Below, in pieces: positions 12,126-24,035 of a DNA stretch of 64,000 nt. A program made the position numbers and the translations under genes. Source of the stretch: Eustoma russellianum (taxonomy: Eukaryota > Streptophyta > Magnoliopsida > Gentianales > Gentianaceae); the NCBI GenBank assembly GCA_036186865.1, contig AP025055.1, positions 3,592,912-3,656,911 of the forward strand. Reading direction: 5' to 3'. The notes under the pieces are model-generated. The model made no database searches, was not told the origin of the DNA, and worked only from the letters and a program-made list of their open reading frames with translations. The first letter of the stretch is position 1. Every line of letters starts with the position of its first letter.

Positions 12126-12632
12126 AATTTGTGATTGCAAAATCTGCTTTGAAAGGAGTTCCAATCATGCGTGCGATTTCAAACAGCGCCTCCTGTTTGT
12201 GAAGATAAACAGGTAGTCCTGGTAACGATATCCAAACTGGTACAATAGGCATGTCAATCCTTGGATCAAAATCATAAGTCCATTTCTTAACTCTCATATG
12301 ATATCCCAAAACTGTCCATGTGCGTCGTGCAAAACAACGGTAGTAATCAACCTCAGCATCAATGTTCAGCAAAATATGTGTTGGATCCAACAGCGTAATT
12401 TTTACGGCTGCAGAGAATCCAATCTGATCAAAACACTTTCGGATGGCGTCCAACTTAGGTCGCCATACCAAAACGTTCCTACCAAAAAATGCTTAAAAGA
12501 ATCTGATAATGCGGTTACCTCCTCGCGTGTGAATTTGATTGCAGGAACTCCTTTCAATCTAGTGATTTCACGAGAAGGAATGATCGTGGATGATGGCTTG
12601 AGCAGAGAGGCATAGGGTCGCGGCGGATCCAT
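12126..12632 (-). pseudogene. LINE C ORF1, N-terminal half (DUF4283)
   Basis: The ATG at 12632 begins MDPPRPYASLLKPSS, followed by FKHFLVGTFWYG. One base is missing at about 12464, so the next block (RPKLDAIRKCFDQIGF, then VKITLLDPTHILLNI) is in another frame. The DUF4283-like domain continues with WTYDFDPRIDMPIVPVWISL and PGLPVYLHKQEALFEIA. It is cut by solo LTR 2 at 12126 and resumes at 9021. Confidence 0.78.
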
Positions 12633-12828
12633 AACCTTCGAAAAAATCGGGTGATAACCGCAGCCGCCTGTAAACAATGCAGTGGCAAATAAAAAACCAC
12701 AAAACCCGAGTATGCAAAATCCGAAAACAGCAGAGAGAAGAAGATAGGAGTGAGGAGTGGAAAAAAGAACGATTTCAATGGCAAAAGGCGACGGCGTCAC
12801 GTGATCGCCAGAGCACCCGTTGCATTTT

Positions 12829-12893
<65 letters not shown>

Positions 12894-12990
12894 ATATATA
12901 TATATGTATGTATGTATATATATACACACACATAGATATATATACATAGATATATATATGTGTGTGTGTGTATGTATATATGTATGTATA
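12829..12990. repeat. TA/TATG/CA compound microsatellite
   Basis: It lies directly beyond the 5' end of LINE C and holds TA runs followed by TATG and GTGT repeats. From 12991 to 13155 the sequence is AT-rich with no gene seen. Confidence 0.9.
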
Positions 12991-13155
12991 AGGATATAAT
13001 TAGGTGATTTCCTATTGTTTGGACCTTATATCTTAAGTAAATCTCATAATTTTATCTCTATCATATATATCTCTTATTCCAATCCAACTTCTCCTATTCC
13101 AACCCAAATACATAAGGTACATATTACATAGATCTAACATTTATTTTTTTGCTAT

Positions 13156-14646
13156 TGATGAGGCCTGGATCACTCACCGGGTGGATCAGAGATGACCCGA
13201 GAAGTGTGCTGCTAATCTTCTGTCTGAATCCATCTGTGGAGCCTGAGAAAGAAGGGAAACGTTAAGGGTCCCAAGGGCTGCCCCGGAAAAAACCCTCTGA
13301 CGTTTAAGTCAGTTATGGGTGTTTTGCCTTATGCAATTTATGCTGGAATAGAGGTTTAAATAAAACCTGGGAAAAATCTGATTTTGTGAGATTGTGTATG
13401 GCCGAGATGGAGTTCTGGAAGTAATGCTCCAATTGTTCTCCAAGAATTCGGATCCCCTTCCTCGTCTGGGTAGATGGGTATTTATACTTGAGATTGTGAA
13501 GGTCTGACCCCCTGCCTGGTTGATGAGACGGTGATGCGGCTGAGATGGCAGTCTAATCCGTTGCAGAGATGCAGTGCGATGGGACTAAAGCCTGAGACCG
13601 TAGCTGTTGTGTAGGTCGGCTTGTAATGATGTCCTTGTCCTGGACCAATCATCGCTTGCCATTTGGAAAGTTATTCTGCAGAGCCGCTTAATGGGTCCTA
13701 GCAGACGATAGAGAATATATTCTCTTGATCTTATCCGATAGTTTAGCGTGGCAGAGCCAATATGCAGCCGAGGCCGAGATGAATTGTTCTGCCGAGGTTG
13801 ACTATGACTTTGTCGAGCCGAGATGCAAAATACTGTGATACCCTATGAGGCTTCATTCTAACCATTCCTGATATGTCTTGGTCATGTTGGGCAAGTGTCG
13901 ACCTGACTCAAATATGCGGCCGAGATAGGATGTCTGAGCAGCAGTGCTTTTGTACCGACCTGCAGGACTTAACACTTTATGCCCAAAATCTGCTGTTGAC
14001 TGTTGTTGACTAACGTGTAATTTTTTTTGGTTCACCAGCTATTATATTACTTTCTTTTTTTTCTTTTTCTTCTTTTTCTATGTTCTCTTTTATTGCATCG
14101 GGTCGGGTCATAACAAGTAGACAGCGTCCTCTGAATTAAACATACATTGCAAGAAGTGCAGACTTCTCCTTAATTTGTGTCCGTTTGCTATAACACATCC
14201 ACCTTTCTAGAAATGCCATCATAACAGGTCTCTTTGATGTGTGTTATTCAGTTGGCTGTTTCAAAAGACACAAGACGTCTATGTCACATAATAGTAGAAT
14301 GAAAAAAAATTCATGAGCATGAGTAAGAATAATTTAAAGAAACTACAATTATGTAGAAACATAAGAAATGAAATCTCACTTTTCGAGTTGGTTGTCCATG
14401 GTCAGAGTAGAAGTGGTAAGTTCGCAGAATTAATATTGCAAAACATATAACAGAATTTCTCAATTCTAGTTCAAGAATTGGTTGTGCTATTAAGTGTACA
14501 GTAGGATATCAAGACAAAAGCTCGACCAGCAATACCAATGGGAAGAACTAATATTACAAGCAAAAGAATACCTATATATACTTAATGCATGGAGAGGGAA
14601 GAAAACCTAGTATATTTGAATAAAGCGATTGGACCCTGGTATTTCA
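13156..14646 (-). repeat. Element D 3' LTR (left)
   Basis: It begins TGATGAGGCC and ends GGTATTTCA. It matches 17523-19015. From about 13395 to the end the two copies look identical by eye, while about 15 differences fall in the first ~240 bp. Confidence 0.85.
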
Positions 14647-14944
14647 ATTCTCAAACTTATTTTTGCCGAGTTCTCAATCAGTTTAACTGAAGGTAAGCTA
14701 AGTTATCAAACTAAAAGTATAGAATAAACCTGTTATTCTGCCGAGCCGAGGTAATATCCATTTAAGAATGAATTCCTGCTCAAGATAATAAGCTGAACTG
14801 TCTTAGCCGAGATCCAATCTGAATAATGCATAGTAATAGCCTAAGTCTTTAATCAAGCGTAGCCGAAGTATGTCGGCTGAGATGAAATCTTTTAGCCCAA
14901 ACTTTCTTCATAAGACCGAGATGTATGAATAATAACTTAAATTT

Positions 14945-15900
14945 CTGCAGAGTTGATCTGGTCTTCAGGATCTGCTCTGCTTAATCTTTCTTGGATTCTT
15001 CCAAGTTTTGATTGATGCTTTCATAGGTCCGATTTGGTCTCTAGGGTCGGCCCTATATTTTCTGCTCAGCCATTTTTATTCTGAGCTTTCACAAAGCTGA
15101 TCTGGTCTCCAGGATCTGTTCTGCTAAATCTCTCTTGGATTCTTCCAAGTTCTGATTGTTTTCACGAGTCCGACTTGGTCTCCAGGGTTGGCCCCATATT
15201 TTTTGCTCATCCATTTTTATTATGAGCTTTCACAACGCTGATATGGTCTCCAAGATCTGCTCTGCTAAATCTCTCTTGGATTCTTCCAAGTTCTGATTGT
15301 TTTCACGGGTCCGACTTGGACTTCAGGGTCGGCCCCATATTTTTTGCTCAGCCATTTTTATTCTGAGCTTTCACAGAGCTAATCTGGTCTCCAGGATCTG
15401 CTCTGCTAAATCTCTCTTGGATTCTTCCAAGTTCTGATTGTTTTCACGGGTTCGACTTGGTCTCCAGGGTCGGCCCCATGTTTTCTGCTCAGCCATTTTT
15501 ATTATGATCTTTCACAGAGCTGATCTGGTCTCCAGGATCTGTTCTGCTAAATCTCTCTTGGATTCTTCCAAGTTCTGATTGTTTTCACGGGTCCGACTTG
15601 GTCTCCAGGGTGGGCCCCATATTTTCTGCTCATCCATTTTTATTATGAGCTTTCACAGCGCTGATCTGGTCTCCAAGATCTGCTATGCTAAATCTTTCTT
15701 GGATTCTTCCAAGTTCTAATTGTTTTCACGGGTCCGACTTGGTCTCCAGGGTCGGCCTCATATTTTCTGCTCAGCCATTTTTATTCTGAGCTTTCACAGA
15801 GCTGATTTGGTCTCCAGGATCTGCTCTGCTAAATCTTTCTTGTCCAAGTTCTGATTGTTTTCACGAGTCCGACTTGGTCTCTAGGGTCAGTCCCCTATTT
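14945..15900. repeat. Tandem array, 141-bp unit, about 7 copies
   Basis: The landmark TCTGATTGTTTTCAC recurs near 15151, 15292, 15433, 15574, 15715 and 15850, giving a period of 141 bp (135 for the last interval, which has a short deletion), with a diverged first copy near 15006. Units contain GATCTGGTCTCCAGGATCTG and TCGGCCCCATATTTTCTGCT. No frame is conserved as protein. The array occupies about a third of the interior of element D. Confidence 0.92.
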
Positions 15901-16845
15901 TATGGCCCAAGTTTTTCCTTGTAGTGGCCGAGGTGAAGACTGATTTGAAATCCAACGTCCGCCCTACTGAGTTATAAAACTTGTCATTTTCAGTAGATAT
16001 CCCCTTAGTTGAGTCCCCGCATGGGAGGACATTTAATCTGACTTGTGTCATGGTTGGGAAGATACCATATCACCTTCTCAACCTGCTGAGCCATAAGAAA
16101 GAAGTCACTGAGATGGGGGAGCTTGTGTCGCTGGCCACTTTAGGAGTTTTAAGGCAGAAGTTGGTTTAGCACGAATCCTGTCGGCTCCGATTCTGTTACA
16201 ACTCGTAGAGTGAGCGTCAGGGAAACATAGAACTCCTCACTCAGTCTGGATAAATCTTTCCGTATGAACCAGCCAGGATGAAGATGAATATGCCCCCAAC
16301 CCGAGATGAATAATCGTCAGGCCGAGCCGATCTGAACCAAACATTGCCGAACAGAAAAGCCGAGCAGAGGTGGTTGTTGAACTTGATTGACATGATAAGA
16401 GTTTAAGTCTTACAATATAAAGCATTGCTTAATATATTGACTATTCTCTTTTGGACATATCAAATTTATAATAATATTGTATTCCTTTCACGCTTGAGTA
16501 CATGAGAAGTTTGAATACATATTTGAAAGATGATGCCTGATTCTTTTGTGGGCCTATGCTTTCAGATCAGTCGTATACTTTCAGAGACCCGCAATCTTTG
16601 CCCATCCGAATCTGAATCTTCTTCTGGTGACCGAGGTTGCTGCTCAGGTCGACATCTTCCTTCCAGAGGAAGTTTTCCAAAATCGAGCCTGTTGTGCGGC
16701 CTTGACCTCGGATTATAGAACTGTTGCAGGCGGCCGAGTTCAATCAAACGCCGATCTCCTAGCCGAGTTGCCTGCAATCTTCCGTATCATGCCCAATATC
16801 ATGGTGATATAGGCAGTACAGTTGGTGGTTTCTCTTGTGGAGTGG
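15901..16845. other. Interior of element D, no gene seen
   Basis: Repeated CCGAG/GCCGA words occur here as in the rest of the element. Short open frames have no recognisable motif. The 300 bp between the left LTR and the tandem array (14647-14944) are similar in composition. Confidence 0.5.
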
Positions 16846-17427
16846 TCACGTCAGGGGCTGAGGTTCTCTTGCCAGACCCTTCTTCCTTATGTGGGAGAGA
16901 ATATGGGCCTTTGAAGCCAGCAAAGAGTTTCTTTCTTTCCCTCGGCCTCCTAACCGAATCTTGACAAAGCACCTTTCTTGAAGTAGGGCTTTGCCTTTAT
17001 TGTCAACTTTTCTTCCATGTTTAAATGGCAGTAACGCTTTTTGTGTGCGCTTTGAGTTTTGGTGGCTAGAACTTTGTCCTGACTGCCTAGACTCGGACAT
17101 GAATTCGGCCTGACGCCTGGGATGATAGTCAGGCCGAGTTGGAGAGTACTCCTGGTGTTCTTCTTGTGAGTGAAAGTTGCTGGGGTGTAATCCACTGGGT
17201 TCCACTACGGAAGCTTTCCCCTTTATCTCTTTCACCACTGCTTGGAAAACATCCGGATTTTAAGCCACATAATGTATGGCTCGCATATGTTCTTCATAAT
17301 TGAAAGCGGCAGTAGGAGTTGAAGATTCCTCCAGCTCCGAGAAATACTGTTCCGTTGGTTGTGGAAGTTGTTGACATCTTCTGGATGTCTTAGGTTCCTT
17401 GAACCCCTTCCCACTCTTTTTATCCAT
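16846..17427 (-). pseudogene. Element D ORF, unrecognised basic protein with one stop
   Basis: The ATG at 17427 opens MDKKSGKGFKEPKTSRR. A single TAA at 17260-17262 follows codon 55, after which the same frame stays open for 138 more codons to the TGA at 16846. The product would be about 193 residues, rich in Lys, Arg, Ser and Gln, with no cysteine-histidine knuckle and no protease or RT motif. Its position, about 100 bp after the 5' LTR on the element strand, is where gag would lie. It may be a decayed or non-autonomous gag-like protein; I do not recognise it. Confidence 0.5.
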
Positions 17428-17522
17428 CTTTCCCTTGATAAAGGGGTAGGATCTTGTTAAGAAATCCTTAATAAGCTGTTTCTAAGGTGTGAAGGCTTGC
17501 AGGCCCTCCTTTTAGTGCCAAA

Positions 17523-19015
17523 TGATGAGGCCTGGATCGCTCACCGGGTGGATCAGAGATGACCCGAGAAGTGTGCCGTTAATCTTCTGTTTGAATCCGT
17601 CTATGGAGCCTGAGAAAGAAGAAAAACGTTAAGGGTCCCAGGACGCTGCCCTAGGAAAAACCCTCCGACGCTTAAGTCAGTTATGGGTGTTTTGCCTTAT
17701 GCAATTTATGCTGGAATAGAGGTTTAGATAAAACCTGGGAAAAATCTCATTTTGTGAGATTGTGTTATGGCCGAGATGGAGTTCTGGAAGTAATGCTCCA
17801 ATTGTTCTCCAAGAATTCGGATCCCCTTCCTCGTCTGGGTAGATGGGTATTTATACTTGAGATTGTGAAGGTCTGACCCCCTGCCTGGTTGATGAGACGG
17901 TGATGCGGCTGAGATGGCAGTCTAATCCGTTGCAGAGATGCAGTGCGATGGGACTAAAGCCTGAGACCGTAGCTGTTGTGTAGGTCGGCTTGTAATGATG
18001 TCCTTGTCCTGGACCAATCATCGCTTGCCATTTGGAAAGTTATTCTGCAGAGCCGCTTAATGGGTCCTAGCAGACGATAGAGAATATATTCTCTTGATCT
18101 TATCCGATAGTTTAGCGTGGCAGAGCCAATATGCAGCCGAGGCCGAGATGAATTGTTCTGCCGAGGTTGACTATGACTTTGTCGAGCCGAGATGCAAAAT
18201 ACTGTGATACCCTATGAGGCTTCATTCTAACCATTCCTGATATGTCTTGGTCATGTTGGGCAAGTGTCGACCTGACTCAAATATGCGGCCGAGATAGGAT
18301 GTCTGAGCAGCAGTGCTTTTGTACCGACCTGCAGGACTTAACACTTTATGCCCAAAATCTGCTGTTGACTGTTGTTGACTAACGTGTAATTTTTTTTGGT
18401 TCACCAGCTATTATATTACTTTCTTTTTTTTCTTTTTCTTCTTTTTCTATGTTCTCTTTTATTGCATCGGGTCGGGTCATAACAAGTAGACAGCGTCCTC
18501 TGAATTAAACATACATTGCAAGAAGTGCAGACTTCTCCTTAATTTGTGTCCGTTTGCTATAACACATCCACCTTTCTAGAAATGCCATCATAACAGGTCT
18601 CTTTGATGTGTGTTATTCAGTTGGCTGTTTCAAAAGACACAAGACGTCTATGTCACATAATAGTAGAATGAAAAAAAATTCATGAGCATGAGTAAGAATA
18701 ATTTAAAGAAACTACAATTATGTAGAAACATAAGAAATGAAATCTCACTTTTCGAGTTGGTTGTCCATGGTCAGAGTAGAAGTGGTAAGTTCGCAGAATT
18801 AATATTGCAAAACATATAACAGAATTTCTCAATTCTAGTTCAAGAATTGGTTGTGCTATTAAGTGTACAGTAGGATATCAAGACAAAAGCTCGACCAGCA
18901 ATACCAATGGGAAGAACTAATATTACAAGCAAAAGAATACCTATATATACTTAATGCATGGAGAGGGAAGAAAACCTAGTATATTTGAATAAAGCGATTG
19001 GACCCTGGTATTTCA
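17523..19015 (-). repeat. Element D 5' LTR (right)
   Basis: Direct repeat of 13156-14646. On the minus strand it is followed at once by TTTGGCACTAAAAGG, a candidate primer-binding site. A 60-codon open frame at 18222-18404 also occurs unchanged at 13853-14035, but this reflects LTR identity rather than a gene. Confidence 0.85.
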
Positions 19016-19017
19016 AT

Positions 19018-20640
19018 TAAAGCTTGAAAATGCCTAGAGACAGAAGATATTATGTGACTCCACATATCTTTAAATAGATTGTGAAGATGGGTAAAATGAA
19101 TGACCAGTGGAGGAAAAGAATTTTAGTACATTTGAATAAAAACATAAGAGATATACAAAATCGAGCAAATTATAGAGGAATTAAGTTAATGAGCCACGTA
19201 ACAAAGCTCTGAGAGCGAGTGATTCAGAAAAGATTTTGCAAAGAGACTAGTATATCTGAAAATCAATTTGGATTTATTTCAAAAAGGTCAACAATGAAGG
19301 ATATTCATCTTTTGAAAAGATTAATAGAGAGATACCGAGAGAATAAACACGATTTGCTTATGGTTTTTATTGACTTAGAAAAATCATATGATAAAGTTCT
19401 ACGAGAGATCCTATAAGAGTGTTCGAAAAGAAAGATATTACAATAGTATATATAGAAATTATTAAAGACGTGTGAGAACGTAATGGCAAGCATAAGGACT
19501 CTAAGAGACTAAGCACAAAGTTTTCTATTATAGTGGGTTTATACTAAGGATCTGCATTAAGTCCATACTTATCTGTAGTTATAGATGAGCTCATTCGGTA
19601 TATTCAAGATAGAGTTTCTGCTAATAGAAGTTGCTTACTTTCCTAGTAGGATAGAGCATGTTATTTACAGATGACATTGTGTTGGTAGATGAGACAATGA
19701 AGGAGTTAATGCTAGGCTAGAATTTTGATGGAAGGTACTATAGGAAAAGGCTTCAAATTGATGTGAAAGAAGATATTGTGTGAAATTTAATTTTAACATC
19801 AAAAGAAATACATTGGAAGAAGACCAAAAGATTCACATAAGCAGGAGTTTACTATATTTAGGATCTATAATACAGAAAGATGGAGGATCGAGGAATGGAG
19901 ACTTTTGCACCATATTTGAAGGCTCCAATGGCAATTTTTTGTAAAGGTTAACGCTAAATTTAGAATGTTTAGTGTAAGCCGCCTATATTTCGCACAATTT
20001 AAGCTAGTATCTGCGTCTTATAAGCAACACCTTTTGTAAATTTACCATTATTTGCATATACATGAAATTTTGACTGACAAAAAAAAGATAAAGAAATTAA
20101 CAAGGATATGAATCATAGAGTACGGGCTATGTGGTTAAAGGTAGAGAAGTACGCTAGGTCTTCTTTATGATAGAAAAGTACCTTTAAAGCTTAAAAGGAA
20201 TTTTACATGACGGTTGTAAGACAAGCATTGTTGTACAAGGCTGAATGTTGGCAATCAATTATGAGTATGAATACAGAATGCAAGTTGCAAAATGAGAAAG
20301 TTAAAACGGATGTGTGGCATACAAGGAAAGACAAAATAAAAAATGAATATATAAGAAGAAAGGTTGGAGTGGCTCCTATAAATGAGAAGATGAGAGGGTC
20401 AAGATTAAAATGGTATAGATATGTGCAAAGACATCCTGCAGATGCATATCTTGGGCGGTGTAAGACCATGAACGAGTGAATGGTAAACGTGGGAGAGGAA
20501 GACCAAAGAAGACATAAAGAGAGACAATAAGAAATAATGTGACTCATATGACAATTGGGGATCATATAGTCAATGATATAGCACATTGAAAACAGTTGAT
20601 TCGCTTAGCCGATGTCATACGATGAGCATAACATTTAAGT
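19018..20640 (+). mobile_element. RTE-type LINE remnant E
   Basis: Reverse transcriptase blocks of the plant RTE type appear in order on the plus strand, in several frames. These are RANYRGIKLMSHVTKL and ENQFGFISKRSTMKDIHLLK (near 19160-19320), MVFIDLEKSYDKV near 19360-19400, a degenerate ADD region near 19660-19690, then the C-terminal blocks RQALLYKAECW (20220) and GSRLKWYRYVQRHP (20400). Stops and gaps are frequent. The 5' side abuts element D and no 3' tail is recognised. Confidence 0.78.
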
Positions 20641-21276
20641 GAGCATTTTTAGGTACTTAAGTCTATATCACTATTGAAATGATATGATATTTTTGAAAGA
20701 TGTGTTTATAAATACGCATATTATGCATTAAGTACTATGATACAAACAAGAAGGATAGAATTTATGCTACGACTCAAAAAAGAACTAACAAAAATAAATA
20801 AATAAAATAAGTAGAGTGTAAAGAATCTTAATGTTCTTCATGTGTATCATCTTCTTGGAATCAATGCTGCAATCCTATCGTCAAGTATTCGATATGTTTA
20901 TTCCTCTTACTGTATAAAACTTAAATATATCATTTTAACTGTATTTTAATATTAGTCACTGCAGGTTGGGAGATGAAAACTCGGAGATGAAAGCTATATT
21001 CCAGCTCTTGAGATGCAAGAACATTTTTTCTTCATTAACAGTTTTGAGCTTGTGCTGAATAACTAATGAAGTCATATGCACACTTTTCTTTTACCATAAA
21101 GCAAAATGACTCACTAAATTATCTGATTTTTTTGTATTATGAAATAGCAGTCGATCGACATAAATTGACGCAATTTTTATTATGTGTCATCCGAAAGCAA
21201 CCTGTGTTTCCAATACACAGTTAAAATTGCATATATTCACCCCTCCTTTTTTGAGCTGCCAGGCTTCAAAACTCTG
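20641..21276. other. AT-rich spacer, no gene seen
   Basis: A short open stretch after a CTGCAG near 20964 could be a relic exon, but nothing else supports it. The segment ends at the target site of Copia F (CTCTG, 21272-21276) and continues beyond that element at 33264. Confidence 0.4.
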
Positions 21277-22175
21277 TGTTAGGTTCCTTAGAACACACTG
21301 GAAAGAGGGTTGAATAGTGTGTTCACCAAGTATAGATATTTTCTTGGATGTTTTTCGTTTTGAGTGCAACCAATACTTGGGTGTATTCTTGAAAAGAATG
21401 AAAACTTTGCGAAAGCGTAAAGAACACAAGGATGTATAGAGGTTCAAGTCAAATGACTCAACTCCTCTACCTTCTTGATTTTTCATAAGAAGGATTTTGA
21501 AAGGGGGATTGTTATTTCAATGGGAGAAACAACAATCAAAGAAATAAAAAATCCAACAAAGAACTAGGCTACACGCCTAGACGACAACCAAGAAATCTAA
21601 CCCCTTGAAGTCTAGCCTTCAAAGATCTTCCTTGCCCTCAAAGAAATCTTGTAGGGAGTATAGTGCACCACAACACTATCAACTAACCCTCCAAGGTCTA
21701 GATTTCTCAAACAAGAAGCACCCTTGCTCCTTGACCAACAATCTGCTTCACCTCTCATAATCTTTACTCACCAAGAAGAAAACTCTTCTTCTTACAATAA
21801 TCACTCTCAACAATAAAGTAAAATATACGATGTTTACAACTATTTTGAGAGCTTGAGCTTTGAGAGAAAACTTGAGAGCTTGAAATTGTAGAAAGTTATT
21901 GAAGAATAGGATGAAACCCTTGTTTTATCACTCTTGAAATTCTTCCCGTTTGAAACCCTCTGCAGAGCCAATAATGGGCTTTGACATCTTATGATGGTAT
22001 GTCCTCTTAATTGAGATCTACTCTTGGCTTGTAGCAACATTCTTGGAGAGGCTTCAAAAAGAAAGCTAGAAGAGAAAACCTGACTTCTTCAAGACAGAAA
22101 GAGACCCTGTGAAAATATCACTAAAAAGGAGGGTACAAAGAGTCAAATGATGTTAGAAAGTAAGGCATAAGACTT

Positions 22176-22185
22176 NNNNNNNNNN
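22176..22185. other. Assembly gap (10 N)
   Basis: The sequence before the gap (from GACAGAAAGAGACCC near 22095 to AAGACTT) is repeated directly after it. The right LTR has only one copy of this stretch (32589-32671), so the duplication is probably an assembly artefact from contig overlap. Confidence 0.9.
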
Positions 22186-22272
22186 GAAGACAGAAAGAGA
22201 CCCTGTGAAAATATCACTAAAAAGGAGGGTACAAAGAGTCAAATGATGTTAGAAAGTAAGGCATAAGACTTC

Positions 22273-22790
22273 TGTAACGTTAGTCACATGAAGCGCCTAA
22301 TGTGTTTATTTAACAGGCGTTCAATGTGAGATGGAGCGCTTTATGTGAATTTGAACAGGCGTTCGAAGTCACATAAAGCGCCTTATGTGGGCAATTGAAG
22401 GCGTACGAAGTCACATGAAGCGCCTAATCTCAGCCTTCATGCTTGTTCGAAGTAGTTCTGACTTTCATCAGAGAATAGCTTGATATACATGCCCATTTGG
22501 GGGGGGAAAGTATTTTTGACTTAGTGGTACACATGAAGCGCCTAATGTAGGCGTTCAAAGTGTACTGCCTTTTTCCCAAGACACATGAAGCGCCTAATGT
22601 AGACGTTCGAAGTGTTCGGATGTCCAGACACTTCACATGAAGCGCCTAATGTAGGCGTTCGAAGTGCATTGGATTTCACCAAGACACTTGAAGCAGCTTA
22701 TGTAAGCGTTCAAAGTGTACCGACTTCTAACCACTCACATGAGGTGCCTAATCCGTCGTTCCAAGTACTAATTTGTGCAAATCATCAAAA
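22273..22790. repeat. Imperfect-hairpin array in the Copia F LTR
   Basis: About nine units resemble CACATGAAGCGCCT, then AATGT, then AGGCGTTCGAAGTG. The two 14-bp arms are partly complementary (10 of 14 positions), so each unit can fold. The first four units have longer loops. The same array is present in the right LTR (about 32680-33215). Confidence 0.85.
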
Positions 22791-22807
22791 CTTAACATGT
22801 ACTAACA

Positions 22808-22821
22808 TTCTCCCTCTTTTT
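22808..22821 (-). other. Polypurine tract of Copia F
   Basis: On the minus strand the sequence AAAAAGAGGGAGAA lies directly before the TGTTAGT start of the 3' LTR, the position where plus-strand DNA synthesis is primed. Confidence 0.8.
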
Positions 22822-23820
22822 GATGATATCACAAAATGCATAACTTTTAAAGTTAGCCCCCCTTAACTTATGCTCCCCTCACTTTATGCCTAACTGTAGC
22901 AAAGATGAATCATGCTTTCTAACCCATGTAACAAAAACATCAACAAGCAATAATTTTTCATGAAATAACACATTGATGTTTGAACATGGTAGACAGTAGG
23001 CAAAAAATCATCAAAGACCAAGAAGTTTGAAAGAACAGTTTTTAAGAGGAATTTAAACATCCCCTGCACCAGTATCTCCACCATCAGATGTAAAGCTACA
23101 AAAACCAAAGTCTCCAGCTGCAAAGTCCCTGCCAGTTCCAGTGTAGCGCCCCGACCCGGACAGCGGATCCGAACCGGTGTATCCGTCGTAGCTTACTGAG
23201 AAGACTACAAGCGTCTTATCTCTCGAATACACATCATCAATGACGTCAGAGAATAAGCACGGAGACACGTGCAAAATAAAATCCAAACCATCCAATTTGT
23301 ACATCAAAGTGCAATGAAATCACAAAAGAGTGTTCATGGTAAACCAACTAAATCCGCGAGTGAATGAAAGAAAATGAAATAACTAGCAACAGTCTCGACT
23401 ATCTCCCAATAAGACTCTAAGCATCCCATTCGGCCCACTCGCCGTCGTCCTCTATGAAGATCATGTCATAGCTAGGCTCATCTGCAAAATAAAGTTAGTA
23501 CCCTTAGCGAAAAACGCTAGCAAGTAACCCGCTTATAAGACATACGGGATCAACACATGGCAAGACATGAGTAATATGTAATTCAAGGGATTAGTAGGGC
23601 ACATGTCTTGTATAACTTCAAAATATAAATTTATAACATGACAGCATGAGAACAATAATTAACAAGCATTCAATAATTCAAATACCAACAAGTTACCAAT
23701 CAGTCATACCGAAGCAACTCACGTGATGCATGACAAAATATGCACTACACTACACAATCACAATGCTTATGCAATTCTTTTCAAAACAGTGCAATGCATG
23801 TCACAATGTCCGGTCACATA

Positions 23821-24035
23821 ACTTTATACCCTGTGGTGGGCCACAGCTTGTCTTTATACCCTGTGACGCACCACAGCTCAACTTTATACCCTGTAATGTG
23901 CCACATCTTGTCTTTATACCCTATGACACATTACAACTCACTTTATACCCTGTGATGGTTACAGCTTGTCTTTATACCCTGTAACGCATCACAGCTCATT
24001 TCGCAAACTTTATACCCTTTGCCGAGGCACAGCTA
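23821..24035. repeat. 30-bp tandem array with CTGTG...CACAG hairpins
   Basis: About seven units follow the pattern CTTTATACCCTGTG, six variable bases, CACAGCT. The half-units alternate between TTGT and CAAC/CTCA joins, giving a 60-bp dimer. The CTGTG/CACAG arms are kept in most units or change together. Confidence 0.9.

Larger units (their letters stand above)
8164..12825 (-). mobile_element. LINE C, 5' portion only, split by solo LTR 2
   Basis: A leader and ORF1 of a LINE related to LINE A and LINE K lie on the minus strand, from about 12825 to about 8164. The copy stops at the basic tail of ORF1 against Copia B, and no ORF2 follows. LINE insertions usually lose their 5' end, so keeping the 5' end while lacking the 3' part points to a later deletion. 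Solo LTR 2 interrupts ORF1. Both borders are approximate. Confidence 0.78.
13156..19015 (-). mobile_element. Element D, LTR retrotransposon without recognisable pol (LARD-like)
   Basis: Two direct repeats of about 1.49 kb (13156-14646 and 17523-19015; TG start, CA end) flank 2.9 kb. The interior holds a 141-bp tandem array and one degenerate ORF but no protease, integrase or RT that I can recognise. On the minus strand the right LTR is followed by TTTGGCACTAAAAGGAGGGC, in the place and style of a primer-binding site, so I read the element as minus. No target duplication was found at the outer borders. It is probably non-autonomous. Confidence 0.75.
21277..22807 (-). repeat. Copia F 3' LTR (left), with assembly gap
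   Basis: It runs from TGTTAGGTTCC to ACTAACA. It matches the right LTR except for its first ~100 bp, which the right copy lacks. It contains a 10-base gap of N at 22176-22185, with the same ~85 bp on both sides of the gap. Confidence 0.9.

Noticed and set aside
12677..12949. Plus-strand frames over the microsatellite next to LINE C
   Set aside because: They overlap the LINE C leader and simple repeats in the wrong strand.
13853..14035. 60-codon frame repeated identically at 18222-18404
   Set aside because: Identity follows from the LTR duplication; there are no protein motifs and the frame is short.
22270..22800. CRISPR-like array in the Copia F LTR
   Set aside because: Units have unequal spacing, no unique spacers and lie in a plant LTR; the arrays are retroelement repeats.
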